Both the position numbers and the translations under genes were made by a program. Below, one piece after another: positions 1 to 7,858 of a stretch of 64,000 nt of DNA (its first letter is position 1; each line of letters opens with the position of its first letter). Origin of the DNA: Bacteroidales bacterium (lineage in GTDB: Bacteria > Bacteroidota > Bacteroidia > Bacteroidales > F082); assembly GCA_017394865.1 (NCBI GenBank), contig JAFPWT010000010.1, positions 17,740 through 81,739 on the forward strand. The letters are read 5' to 3'. The notes below the pieces were generated by a model. That model was not told where the DNA came from. It saw nothing but the letters and a program-made list of their open reading frames with translations, and did not search any database.

Positions 1-701
1 TCGGTGATATTAATGTTTCCTCCGTTGACAGTCAAAGTGCCATCCACGTTGATGCCGTGCTTAGCATTGCCCGTGACTTGAAGCGTGCCGATACCGTTTA
101 TTGTAAGGTTGCCTGATGATTGGAGTGCTGCCTTGAGGCTGCTGTTGGCGTTGTCAACGATGCTGGAAGAGCCTTCAAGCGTTAAGATGACGTTGTTCAC
201 AGTGGCAAGGTTGATGGCTGCCGTGGTGTTGCTGGTCAGCGATAAGGAATTGAGTGTCAGTGCATAATTGCTGTTGCTGTAGATGGTCAGCGAGCCGTTG
301 GTGGAGCTGCCGGTAACGACATAACTGACGCCTGCCTTGGTGGAATTTACTGTGACATTGGCGCCGTTGTTGCTTACGGTTACTCCGCTGTTAGCATACG
401 GGTTGTTGATGCTGACGGCACTGCCGTTAAAGCTGATAGTCACGGCGTCGCCGGGTTGCGGAGGATTCTGAAGTACAAAGGTGATGCTGTCGAAGGCAGT
501 GATGGGGAAGGTGTTGGTGCCGCTGCTCGTATTGATCAAAAGTGACGAGGGATTGTTCCCCTGAAACGACATGTTTTGGATCTCGTTCACATTGTTCTGG
601 TACGTCACCTGTCCCGACTGGTGCAAGTTGATGTAATACTCCTGAGCCTGAAGACCGATGCAGCTCATGAGGAGCGCCATAAGGAATGCAATCTTTCTCA
701 T
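1..701 (-). CDS. Secreted carbohydrate-binding-domain protein (N-terminal part)
   Basis: This is the first 233 codons of a gene that runs off the left edge of the window. It starts at the ATG whose A is base 701, with a signal peptide ending in LQAQ. About 110 residues follow, with a short motif common to Bacteroidetes surface proteins (VNEIQNMSFQGNN). From about residue 115 the sequence is Asn/Ser/Thr-rich, with repeated beta-strand patterns that resemble the Cthe_2159/DUF4353 carbohydrate-binding beta-helix family. The start overlaps the stop of the upstream gene by four bases (ATGA), so the two are translationally coupled. Role: probably a cell-surface or secreted polysaccharide-binding protein. 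The family call rests on pattern only and the C-terminus is not visible. Confidence 0.6.
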   Translation of the reverse strand, partial: MRKIAFLMALLMSCIGLQAQEYYINLHQSGQVTYQNNVNEIQNMSFQGNNPSSLLINTSSGTNTFPITAFDSITFVLQNPPQPGDAVTISFNGSAVSINNPYANSGVTVSNNGANVTVNSTKAGVSYVVTGSSTNGSLTIYSNSNYALTLNSLSLTSNTTAAINLATVNNVILTLEGSSSIVDNANSSLKAALQSSGNLTINGIGTLQVTGNAKHGINVDGTLTVNGGNINIT

Positions 702-1174
702 AGCTTCATCATTTTAAGGGTTTGACCGTTGATATTGAGCAGATACATTCCGGCGGAGAGCCCGCTGATATCGATGACTGATCCTTCCGAGGCTTCAAAT
801 TCTTTTACCAATCGTCCATCGAGAGCAATTACTTTTCCAAGGCAGACCTCGGGGAGGCCCCTGACAATGAAGTGGTTGGAAGTAGGGTTGGGAAGGATGT
901 ATGGTGCTTGGGTGGGGTTTTCTTCCGTGTTGGTGATTTCAGTGAAAACGACTTTTCGGATTTCGGAGAGGGGGAAAACATGGTTGGAGTTAGGACTGTT
1001 TTGGATGACGAGCCTGTAGGCTTGGTCGAAATACATCTGGTGATCTTCCCAAAGACCGATGGAATGCTCCACATTGTCGGTGGTAGTCACGACGCAAATG
1101 GCATTCTGGGCTGTCAGTTGAAACAGTGGACCTGCTAAAAAGAGTAGCAATAAAAGGATTAATTTCGTTCTCAT
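698..1174 (-). CDS. Small secreted protein with T9SS type A sorting domain
   Basis: A 158-residue protein with a strong signal peptide (cleavage after about TAQ, residue 23). A short N-terminal domain is followed by a type IX secretion C-terminal domain: the motif ILPNPTSNHF at about residue 93, then GKVIALDGR, and the terminal GMYLLNINGQ/KMMKL. In this family the CTD is cut off after passage across the outer membrane. About 70 residues remain for the mature part, so it may be mostly a carrier for surface display. It lies upstream of, and overlaps, the carbohydrate-binding gene, and a -7 box about 30 bases upstream probably drives both. Confidence 0.75.
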   Translation of the reverse strand: MRTKLILLLLLFLAGPLFQLTAQNAICVVTTTDNVEHSIGLWEDHQMYFDQAYRLVIQNSPNSNHVFPLSEIRKVVFTEITNTEENPTQAPYILPNPTSNHFIVRGLPEVCLGKVIALDGRLVKEFEASEGSVIDISGLSAGMYLLNINGQTLKMMKL

Positions 1175-1203
1175 GATGAGTGAGGATTAGACTTATAAAA
1201 CTA

Positions 1204-1261
1204 CAAAGATACATCTTTTTATTTTATTTTAAGGAGTTTGCGAAAAAAAGCCGTACCTTTG
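1204..1261. promoter_or_regulatory. Divergent Bacteroidetes -7 boxes
   Basis: On the minus strand TATCTTTG lies at 1211-1204, about 30 bases before the start at 1174. On the plus strand TACCTTTG lies at 1254-1261, 8 bases before the ATG at 1269. Both match TAnnTTTG. I see no convincing -33 element for either. The plus-strand messenger would have an almost absent leader. Confidence 0.55.
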
Positions 1262-1268
1262 CCGTCCT

Positions 1269-1955
1269 ATGTCTGAAAAACACCCGAAATATCGTTCAAG
1301 TTTTTCCTTGCTTTTTCTCCTTTTTCCGCTGCTGTTCGGAGGCTGCAGGCTGATCTCGTATTTCATGCCCGATGCTACGCCCCATGAGGAGATTTGTGAG
1401 GAAACAGAAGTTGATAGGGAAGCGGCGAACCGTTATTATGACTCGCTTCGGATGGTGGAGAGCCAGCGCTTTCACGATTCGTGTGAATGGGTGCTTCAGG
1501 CGGAGTGGGATTCCATACTGAGGACGTTGTCGCCGGAGGTGACTTTCTCTGAGCTTTTGGCGGACAGCATCATCGACTATGCCAAGACTTTCAGGGGCGT
1601 GCCCTACAAACGGGGTGGCAACGGCCCGAAGAAATTTGATTGTTCAGGCTTTACACTTTACGTTTTCAGACATTTTGGCTATTCACTGAAACGCACCGTC
1701 GTTGGACAGTTGAACGATGGCTGGAAGGAGATCGACGACACCGCGGAGCTTCGCCGCGGTGACCTGGCATTTTTCGGAGGACGAAAAAATACCAGGACGA
1801 TGGGCCATGTGGCCATCGTCGTCGATAACTATCCCGATCAGCATTACTTCACCTTCATCCATGCGACAGTGAAGAAAGGCGTGATGATTTCAAGATCCGA
1901 TGAGAAATACTATAAAATCCGTTATATGACCGCTTGTAGAATTCTACCCGAATAA
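1269..1955 (+). CDS. NlpC/P60-family peptidoglycan hydrolase lipoprotein
   Basis: A 228-residue protein with an N-terminal lipoprotein signal (lipobox LFGGC, Cys26). A linker of about 70 residues precedes a C-terminal NlpC/P60 cysteine peptidase domain. The catalytic set is visible: Cys125 in FDCSGF, His180 in GHVAIV, and a third polar residue at His198 in FIHAT. Such enzymes cut the stem peptide of peptidoglycan (D-Glu/diaminopimelate bonds) from the inner face of the outer membrane. It is the first gene of a five-gene run with gaps of 2-3 bases, but has no obvious functional link to the oxidoreductases that follow. Confidence 0.85.
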   Translation: MSEKHPKYRSSFSLLFLLFPLLFGGCRLISYFMPDATPHEEICEETEVDREAANRYYDSLRMVESQRFHDSCEWVLQAEWDSILRTLSPEVTFSELLADSIIDYAKTFRGVPYKRGGNGPKKFDCSGFTLYVFRHFGYSLKRTVVGQLNDGWKEIDDTAELRRGDLAFFGGRKNTRTMGHVAIVVDNYPDQHYFTFIHATVKKGVMISRSDEKYYKIRYMTACRILPE

Positions 1956-1957
1956 TT

Positions 1958-3244
1958 ATGAAGTCGTTCTATCTTTTTATCGCTACGTTGCTTGTGACAA
2001 TGCCCATGCAACTTTGGGCACAAACCGAACACCCGGCCCTTGGCACCAAGGTCAGCTCGGCCGACGGGAAATTCACCATCACCCTTTTAAGCAGAAAGCA
2101 AAACTATTCATACACTGAGACTGCGACCTTGGACAAGGACATCCGGTCGCCGAAGTCGGTCAATATCCATCCCAATGGCGAGAAGTTCTATGTCAACTCG
2201 CTCGAAGGCGGAAAGACGGTGGTCTATGCCACGGGTAGTAACGAAAAGTTGAAGGTCATCGAACATGCATTTACCGAAGCCGATTCGTTGCTGTGGGCGA
2301 CGCCTTCGGGACTTTACCCTTTTACTCACTATAAGAAAAACCTCAACACCTTCCGCGGCAAGCCGGTGGAGAGCGCCTTTTCGCATAACGGACGTTACCT
2401 CTGGGTGCCTTATTACAGAAGGAGCTACGATATCAACGCTCAGGATCCCTCGGCGGTGGCGGTCATCGACACTCAGACGGATTCTATCATCAAGCTCATG
2501 GAGACGGGACCACTGCCTAAGATGGTCGCAGTGTCGGGCGACAACCGCTATGTGGCCATCACCCATTGGGGTAACAATACGGTGGGCATCATCAACATCG
2601 ACAGCAACTCACCTGACATGTGGTACTATGAGGATTGTGTGACGATTCAGCATAAGCTGGCATTGAACTTCAGCCTCACCACCCCGGTCAATCGCGATGT
2701 CAACAGCGGACTCTGTCTGCGTGGCACGGTGTTCACTCCTGATGGGCGCTATCTTCTTGTTGGATGCATGGGTGGCAATGGCGGTATTGGTGTGATCGAC
2801 TTGAAAGACTTCAGCTATCTGGGTCATGTCTATGGCATGAAAACCAACCTGAGGCACATCGTTATCAGGAACGATTACCTCTACTTGAGTATCAACAAAG
2901 AAGGATATATCCAGCGTATTCCTTTGGAAACGTTTTATGAAGCCATCGACAGGATGGAGAACGGCAAGGTCACGCTGAGCGAGTGGGAGAACTGCAAGGT
3001 GGCCGCTGGAGCGCGTACCATCGACATTACACCCGACGGACGTTATGTAGTCGCAGCCTGTAACTTCAGCAGCCGTCTGGTGGTGGTCGACACGGAGACG
3101 TTCAAGGAGATCGCCCGTATCAAGGCCGACTCCTATCCTGTGGGTCTGGACATCTCGAAGGACGGCAAATTTGTTTACACCACCTCGCAAGGTCGTGAGG
3201 GCGGTGGTGGCAACTGCGTGGATATTTATCAGATGGAGTATTGA
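1958..3244 (+). CDS. Secreted YncE-like beta-propeller protein
   Basis: A 428-residue protein with a signal peptide (ends LWAQ, about residue 22) and a chain of propeller-type repeats such as PKSVNIHPNGEKFYV, PKMVAVSGDNRYVAI, GTVFTPDGRYLLV and RTIDITPDGRYVV. This is the pattern of YncE/lactonase-like seven-bladed propellers. No catalytic function can be assigned. It probably acts in the periplasm or at the surface as a binding or scaffold protein. It starts 2 bases after the NlpC/P60 gene and ends 3 bases before the reductase gene, so it belongs to the same transcript as the steroid-type enzymes. It could be a ligand-binding partner, which is inference. Confidence 0.7.
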   Translation: MKSFYLFIATLLVTMPMQLWAQTEHPALGTKVSSADGKFTITLLSRKQNYSYTETATLDKDIRSPKSVNIHPNGEKFYVNSLEGGKTVVYATGSNEKLKVIEHAFTEADSLLWATPSGLYPFTHYKKNLNTFRGKPVESAFSHNGRYLWVPYYRRSYDINAQDPSAVAVIDTQTDSIIKLMETGPLPKMVAVSGDNRYVAITHWGNNTVGIINIDSNSPDMWYYEDCVTIQHKLALNFSLTTPVNRDVNSGLCLRGTVFTPDGRYLLVGCMGGNGGIGVIDLKDFSYLGHVYGMKTNLRHIVIRNDYLYLSINKEGYIQRIPLETFYEAIDRMENGKVTLSEWENCKVAAGARTIDITPDGRYVVAACNFSSRLVVVDTETFKEIARIKADSYPVGLDISKDGKFVYTTSQGREGGGGNCVDIYQMEY

Positions 3245-3247
3245 GTT

Positions 3248-4015
3248 ATGACACTGCACCAGTTTTACATCTTCCTCATCGTCATGGCCTGCATCGCCGC
3301 AGTGGTGTATGTGAGCCTCTTCTTTGTGGACGCGGGCTACGGCAAGTTCTACAATAAAAAGTGGGGCCCAGCGGTCAACAATAAGTTAGGCTGGGTGTTG
3401 ATGGAAGCGCCGGTGTTCATCGCCATGCTGGTGCTGTGGCTGTGTTCCGATCGGCGCAACGATATGGTGCGGTTGGCATTCTTGTTTTTGTTTGAACTCC
3501 ATTATTTCCAAAGATCTTTCGTGTTCCCCTTCCGCTTGCGCGGGAAAAGCGTGATGCCGCTCTCCATCATCGTGATGGGGGTGACCTTCAACGTGTTGAA
3601 CGCCCTGATGCAAGGCGGATGGATCTTTTATATCTCCCCCGACGACTATTATGCTGCCGACTGGTTGACCAACCCGAAGTTCATTGCCGGTTTTTTGGTT
3701 TTCCTGATTGGGATGTATGTCAACATCCAGTCGGACGACATCATCCGTAACCTGCGTAAAGATGGCGATACCCGTCATTATCTCCCTAAAAAAGGGATGT
3801 TCCGCTTTGTCACTTCGGCCAATTACTTTGGTGAGTTGCTGGAGTGGATCGGCTTTGCCATTCTCACCTGGTCGTGGGCTGGCGCGGTGTTCGCTTGGTG
3901 GACCTTCGCCAACCTGGCTCCCCGTGCCCATCGCATCTACGATGCTTACAAGAGGGAGTTCGGTAAGGAACTCAACGCGAAGAAAACCAAACGTTTCATT
4001 CCTTTCATCTGGTAA
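3248..4015 (+). CDS. Steroid 5-alpha-reductase-like membrane enzyme
   Basis: A 255-residue integral membrane protein of the 3-oxo-5-alpha-steroid 4-dehydrogenase family, of normal length with about six to seven hydrophobic spans. The C-terminal half carries the family core: ANYFGELLEW at about residue 198, then WSWAGAVFAWWTF, APRAHRIYDAYKREFGKE and a terminal FIPFIW, which closely parallels mammalian SRD5A proteins. The central FPFRLRGKSVMPL also fits. Known family members reduce the delta-4 double bond of 3-keto-steroids with NADPH. In gut Bacteroidetes such genes occur beside OYE and SDR genes and act on 3-oxo-delta-4 bile acids. The two downstream genes are exactly of those types. Confidence 0.85.
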   Translation: MTLHQFYIFLIVMACIAAVVYVSLFFVDAGYGKFYNKKWGPAVNNKLGWVLMEAPVFIAMLVLWLCSDRRNDMVRLAFLFLFELHYFQRSFVFPFRLRGKSVMPLSIIVMGVTFNVLNALMQGGWIFYISPDDYYAADWLTNPKFIAGFLVFLIGMYVNIQSDDIIRNLRKDGDTRHYLPKKGMFRFVTSANYFGELLEWIGFAILTWSWAGAVFAWWTFANLAPRAHRIYDAYKREFGKELNAKKTKRFIPFIW

Positions 4016-4018
4016 CCT

Positions 4019-5248
4019 ATGGAATCTAAGATATTCACCCCTTGTCAAATCGGCCCAGTCACCCTTCGTAACAGGGTGATTCGCTCGGCAGCGTTCGAGA
4101 ACATGGCTTATGGCAACCGTCCCTCGCAGGATTTGTTCGACTATCATGTGGCGGTGGCTCGTGGCGGCGTGGGTATGACCACGGTGGCCTATGCCTCGGT
4201 GAACCGCTCGGGGCTGTCGTTCGACGGACAGCTGTGGATGCGTGAGGAGATCGTGCCTGAGCTGAAAAAGCTCACCGATGCCATTCACGCCGAAGGCGCC
4301 AAAGCCTCCATCCAGTTGGGACACTGCGGCAATATGACGCACCGTGCCACCTGTGGCTGTATGCCGGTAGGTGCTTCGAGGGGATTTAACCTTTATTCGC
4401 CGACCTTTGTCCGCAAGCTTCGTAAGGAGGAGATCTACGAGTTTGTGAAGGACTTCGGCCATGCCGTGAACCTGGCTCGAGAGGCGGGCTTCGACTGCGT
4501 GGAGATCCACGCCGGTCATGGCTATCTGATCAGCCAGTTTCTCTCACCTTACACCAACCATCGTCACGATGAGTTCGGTGGCAGTCTCGACAACAGGATG
4601 CGTTTCATGCGGCTGGTCATCGAGGAGGTGATGCGTCAGGCCAAGGACGACATGGGCGTAGTGGTGAAGGTGAATATGCACGATGGATTCCGTCGGGGCA
4701 TGCAACAGGACGAATGCATCAAGGTGGCACAGGAGCTGGAACGCCTCGGCGTGCACGCGCTGGTGCTGACGGCGGGCTTCGTGAGCAAGGCTCCGATGGA
4801 GGTAATGCGTGGTGCCATGCCTTTGAAGACCATGACCTATTACATGGATACAAAGAAGTTCTGGTGGCTCAAGATGGGCGTGTCGATGTTCGGCCGCTTG
4901 ATGGTGCCCACAGTGCCCTATAGCGAGGGCTATTTCCTCGATGATGCCAAAGTGTTTCGGGCCAACTTGAACGTGCCGTTGATCTATGTGGGCGGACTTA
5001 TCTCCAAAGATAAGATGGAGGAGGTGCTCGATGCGGGCTTTATGGGCTTGCAGATGGCGCGTGCCTTGGTGCATGATACCGATTTTGTGAATAAACTTCA
5101 TAGTGGGGAAATCACGAAAAGCGGCTGCAAGCATTCCAACTATTGTATCGGCAGGATGTACACTTTGGAGATGAAGTGCCATCATTGCGTGGAGAACTTG
5201 CCGAAGAAGCTTCAGCATGAGATTGACGAAGCGGAAAGGACGTTGTGA
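4019..5248 (+). CDS. Old Yellow Enzyme-type NADH:flavin oxidoreductase
   Basis: A 409-residue FMN-dependent TIM-barrel protein. Family landmarks are the N-terminal TPCQIGPVTLRNRVIRSA, QLGHCGN near residue 99, the HAGHGYLISQFLSPYTN active-site stretch followed by EFGGSLDNRMRF (about 164-200), and YVGGLISKDK near 323. It lacks the C-terminal FAD/NADH-binding half of BaiCD/BaiH-type enzymes, but keeps four cysteines near the end (GCKHSNYC and KCHHC) that could ligate an iron-sulfur cluster. By context it is a candidate delta-4 or 5-beta-reductase for bile acids or steroids. Other enoate substrates are possible. It begins 3 bases after the 5-alpha-reductase-like gene and overlaps the next gene by 4 bases. 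Confidence 0.85.
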   Translation: MESKIFTPCQIGPVTLRNRVIRSAAFENMAYGNRPSQDLFDYHVAVARGGVGMTTVAYASVNRSGLSFDGQLWMREEIVPELKKLTDAIHAEGAKASIQLGHCGNMTHRATCGCMPVGASRGFNLYSPTFVRKLRKEEIYEFVKDFGHAVNLAREAGFDCVEIHAGHGYLISQFLSPYTNHRHDEFGGSLDNRMRFMRLVIEEVMRQAKDDMGVVVKVNMHDGFRRGMQQDECIKVAQELERLGVHALVLTAGFVSKAPMEVMRGAMPLKTMTYYMDTKKFWWLKMGVSMFGRLMVPTVPYSEGYFLDDAKVFRANLNVPLIYVGGLISKDKMEEVLDAGFMGLQMARALVHDTDFVNKLHSGEITKSGCKHSNYCIGRMYTLEMKCHHCVENLPKKLQHEIDEAERTL

Positions 5249-6015
5249 TGAGTTGGGCGTTGATCACGGGAGGCAGTTCGGGGATGGGCTTGGAATATGC
5301 CCGTCAGCTGGCAGCGAAGCGCCATGACCTCATACTGGTGAGCAATCGTCAGGAAGAGTTGGAACAGGCCTCTTCCGATTTGCGTGAACAGTATGGAGTC
5401 CAGGTGGTTGCCCGTTATCAGGATTTGTCTGCCGAGACTGCTGCCGACGAGTTGTTGGCCTTTTGTCAGGAGCAGTCGTTGGAGGTGGAAATCCTCATCA
5501 ATAACGCTGGTATGTTCTTTTTCGAGGAGCTTTCTGTCGAAAACGAAGCCAAGGCCTTGACGATGATGCGTTTGCATATGCTCACTCCGACACGCCTTTG
5601 TTTGTTGTTTGGTGCTGAGATGAAACAACGCGGTCACGGCTACATCTTGAACGTGTCGTCGATGGCTGCAAAGTTGCCGTGTCCTGGCATCACTATTTAT
5701 TCTGCTACAAAGGCCTATCTAAAGAGTTTTGGCAAGTCGCTTTATTTCGAGATGCGCCCGTATGGGGTAGGGGTGACCACGGTATGTCCCGCGGCTATTG
5801 CCACGCCTTTATATAAGCTTAAGCCGTCATTGTTGAAGTTCGGCGTCAACATCGGTGTGATCGGCACGCCCCGTTGGTTGGTGCGACGTGCCTTGCGCGG
5901 CATGTTCCATAAGCGTCGTATGGTGAAGCCGGGATTAATGAATTACTACCTGCCGCCTTTGATTGCTATTCTCCCCAAATGGTTAGTCGATCGTTTGTGG
6001 AAGCGATTCCACTAA
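5245..6015 (+). CDS. Short-chain dehydrogenase/reductase (candidate hydroxysteroid dehydrogenase)
   Basis: A 256-residue classical SDR. The Rossmann motif TGGSSGMG is at about 8-15, NNAG at about 90, the catalytic Ser in NVSSMAAK, and YSATK (Tyr/Lys pair) at about 152-156. The C-terminus is basic and hydrophobic, possibly a membrane association. It overlaps the OYE gene (ATGA) and closes the operon. In the bile-acid clusters of Bacteroidetes an SDR serves as 3-beta-hydroxysteroid dehydrogenase, so this is a reasonable reading here. Family assignment is firm, substrate is inferred from neighbours only. The last 33 bases overlap a convergent gene on the other strand. Confidence 0.85.
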   Translation: MMSWALITGGSSGMGLEYARQLAAKRHDLILVSNRQEELEQASSDLREQYGVQVVARYQDLSAETAADELLAFCQEQSLEVEILINNAGMFFFEELSVENEAKALTMMRLHMLTPTRLCLLFGAEMKQRGHGYILNVSSMAAKLPCPGITIYSATKAYLKSFGKSLYFEMRPYGVGVTTVCPAAIATPLYKLKPSLLKFGVNIGVIGTPRWLVRRALRGMFHKRRMVKPGLMNYYLPPLIAILPKWLVDRLWKRFH

Positions 6016-6516
6016 GGCTACGATCTTTTCCACTGCGTCATCATAGTCATGGCAGCGGTGGAGGTGGGTGTTTTCGTTGGTGAGTTTACTGAAAAGGATG
6101 GGGTACCAGCACGGGGTGTGCAAGGCACTCTCAATCTCGTCATCATCGCCTTTCTGTACGTAAAACAGGTGAAGTGTCTTCCCGAGGGCTGCGGCTTGCA
6201 TCAGCTCGGTGACAGATCCGGGACATGAGGCCTCGTCGAGGAGGAAGATGGCGTCGGTGCAACGTTCGATCATCTCTTTTTCTTTGAGGATGATCTGTTC
6301 GCCGCTGAGCTTGTCAGTGGTGAAGAAGTAGGGCCCTACGTAGCTCACTTCTGGGCTGAGCACGGTGTCGCCGCTGTCGAAGTCGGCGAAGAGTCTTGCA
6401 GGATCCTTCAGTAGCACAGATCGGTAGTCTTTCGGGATCATCTCATAACAGTCGGCTCTCCGCCTGTCGAATCGGAACGCGCCGCCGCAGAAAATGTAGT
6501 GATTTGAGGTTGGCAT
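5983..6516 (-). CDS. Nucleoside 2-deoxyribosyltransferase-like protein
   Basis: A 177-residue cytoplasmic protein. The opening YIFCGGAFRF and the central stretch IERCTDAIFLLDEASCPGSVTELMQAAALGK match the Rossmann-like nucleoside deoxyribosyltransferase fold, in which the Ser/Thr-x-x-Glu element near the middle holds the catalytic glutamate. Its true substrate is unknown. Such domains split N-glycosidic bonds of nucleosides or nucleotides. It ends inside the 3' end of the SDR gene (convergent overlap of 33 bases) and starts 22 bases after a short TIR-like gene with which it seems co-transcribed. The pairing of two nucleotide-cleaving fold types hints at a stress or defence role, which is inference. 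Confidence 0.5.
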   Translation of the reverse strand: MPTSNHYIFCGGAFRFDRRRADCYEMIPKDYRSVLLKDPARLFADFDSGDTVLSPEVSYVGPYFFTTDKLSGEQIILKEKEMIERCTDAIFLLDEASCPGSVTELMQAAALGKTLHLFYVQKGDDDEIESALHTPCWYPILFSKLTNENTHLHRCHDYDDAVEKIVALVESLPQTID

Positions 6517-6538
6517 GGTTTAGGGAAATCTTCTATAA

Positions 6539-6724
6539 TTATTGTAAATACAATTGTAAGCAGTATCTAAACTTTTCCATTGCTTCCTCACTTTTGTTTT
6601 TCGAGAACTCAATCCAATCTATATCGCTTAGGTCAAAGCGAATACTTTTGGCATATGGCGCATCATCGAGTTTTATGGGCAGGGTACACTGTTCTCTACC
6701 AATCATTTTTTCTTTATTTTTCAT
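6539..6724 (-). CDS. Short protein matching the C-terminal third of a TIR domain
   Basis: A 61-residue gene. Its pattern, LPIKLDDAPYAKSIRFDL followed by SDIDWIEFSKNKSEEAMEK, looks like the last beta-alpha-beta part of bacterial TIR domains, but the N-terminal half, including the catalytic Glu region, is absent. The frame upstream of the ATG is closed by a TGA within four codons, so it is not a frameshifted longer gene in this copy. It may be a relic or a stand-alone regulatory fragment. It has a well-formed promoter and operator-like repeats directly upstream, and the deoxyribosyltransferase-like gene follows after 22 bases. Confidence 0.45.
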   Translation of the reverse strand: MKNKEKMIGREQCTLPIKLDDAPYAKSIRFDLSDIDWIEFSKNKSEEAMEKFRYCLQLYLQ

Positions 6725-6750
6725 ATGACTGGTTCATTTGTATTCTGCTG

Positions 6751-6841
6751 CAAAGATAAAAATTAAATCGATTTCAGCAACTTTCAATATTGAAAACTGC
6801 TGAAATGAGATAAATTTTTCCCGTTTCAGCAATTTTCAATT
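6751..6841 (-). promoter_or_regulatory. Promoter with overlapping palindromic operator
   Basis: Reading on the minus strand, TTG (6780-6778), 19 bases and TATCTTTG (6758-6751) form a standard Bacteroidetes promoter about 27 bases before the ATG at 6724. The -33 element lies inside a 34-base near-perfect palindrome at 6772-6805, built of two 17-base half-sites of the form TTTCAGCA(A/G)(C/T)TTTCAAT with two mismatches. A third, direct half-site lies at 6824-6840. The layout is typical of a dimeric repressor covering the promoter. Confidence 0.6.
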
Positions 6842-6960
6842 ATGTTTTTTGATCTTAAAAAAACGCTTGAAATCCTTATTCTATCTGCATTTTGTCCTTG
6901 TCATCAAGACGGCCTTTGGTCTTTACAAAGCCTTGCTGGTTTTTTGTTTCTCTTGTTATG

Positions 6961-7317
6961 CTATTTCGCTTTGTCCAAGGCATCTTTGGCCCATCGCATC
7001 TGGTCGCGTGCTTTCTCGCGGGCTTCGTTGGCCCATTTGGCTTGGGTGACGGCCTTGTCGGCTGCTTCTCGAGCCCACCGCGTGTTGTCGGCTGCCTTGT
7101 CGTAGTTCTTGTTTCGAAGGTAGTATTCTGCTTCGCGGAGGTAACTTTCAGCTTTGTCGTTGTAGGATTTAGCTTCGCGGTCGTAACCCTCTGCTTTCTT
7201 CAGGTAATACTGGGCTTCACTCACATAGCTGGCTGCCTGTTTGGCATAATAGTCGCTTTGTGCGGAGGCAACGAGGCTCGCTAGTATAAAGGCAACGAAG
7301 AATAGGGCGCGTTTCAT
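6961..7317 (-). CDS. Small secreted alpha-helical repeat protein
   Basis: The gene starts at the ATG (MKRALFF) at 7317, because only from there is there a signal peptide (ends VASAQ). That gives 118 residues. The mature part is made of short helical repeats in which Ala, Glu, Lys, Tyr and Asp alternate (for example AQYYLKKAEGYDREAKSYNDK, here split over two repeat units of about 14 residues), so a rod or coiled coil in the periplasm is expected. No enzyme motif is present and the function is unknown. A -7-like TAAATTTG lies at 7355-7348. The adjacent DUF5606 gene is transcribed divergently. Confidence 0.65.
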   Translation of the reverse strand: MKRALFFVAFILASLVASAQSDYYAKQAASYVSEAQYYLKKAEGYDREAKSYNDKAESYLREAEYYLRNKNYDKAADNTRWAREAADKAVTQAKWANEAREKARDQMRWAKDALDKAK

Positions 7318-7411
7318 TGCATTGACTGTTTTGATGGTTAAACAGCACAAATTTACTGATTTTTTCAAATATTTTTCTATTTTTGCATGTTTTTTAAAAA
7401 ATACACTGAAA

Positions 7412-7858
7412 ATGGATTTATCAAAGATTGTAACTATAGCTGGCAAACCGGGACTATTCATGATCAAGTCCCAAGCCATCGGAAGAATTATCGTTGAATC
7501 GCTTATCGACGGCAAGTGCATCCCCGTCTTTGCCCAAGATCGCATAAGCTCACTCGAGGAGATTTCCATCTTCTCCTTTGACGAGGACAAACCGCTTAAG
7601 GACGTGTTTCGTGGCATTAATGAAAAGATGGGAGATAAGATCGGCTTCGATGTGAAGAAAGCCTCAAACGACGAGCTTCGTGCCAAGTTCCTCGAGGTGA
7701 TGCCCGACTACGATCAGGATGCTGTCTATCCTTCGGATATGAAGAAGGTGTTCCAGTGGTACCAGATGCTGATGGACAAGAACCTGCTTGACTTCACTGA
7801 GGAAGACAAGCCTGAGGAGGCACAGCCTGAAGAAGCCCAACCGGAAAGCGAGGAATGA
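7412..7858 (+). CDS. DUF5606-family protein
   Basis: A 148-residue cytoplasmic protein starting at the ATG at 7412 (MDLSKIVTIAGKPGLF), which is the conserved opening of this Bacteroidetes family. An upstream in-frame ATG would add 30 hydrophobic residues lying over the promoter and is not used here. The C-terminus is an acidic tail with a repeated PEEAQ motif. The function is unknown. Part of the fold has been likened to a small beta-barrel, but nothing in the sequence shows an active site. A TAnnTTTG box (7378-7385) precedes the start. The stop overlaps the pyrK start, so it heads the pyrimidine operon. Confidence 0.75.
   Translation: MDLSKIVTIAGKPGLFMIKSQAIGRIIVESLIDGKCIPVFAQDRISSLEEISIFSFDEDKPLKDVFRGINEKMGDKIGFDVKKASNDELRAKFLEVMPDYDQDAVYPSDMKKVFQWYQMLMDKNLLDFTEEDKPEEAQPEEAQPESEE

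Noticed and set aside
3386-4519. Long minus-strand open frame of 377 codons
   Set aside because: It is antisense to the 5-alpha-reductase-like and OYE genes, His/Arg-rich, with no domain. Both sense genes are well supported.
6842-7284. Several plus-strand frames after the TTTCAGCA repeats, possibly a membrane protein
   Set aside because: They are reverse-frame shadows of the helical repeat protein at 6961-7317. Their apparent hydrophobicity comes from its Glu/Lys/Ala codons read backwards.
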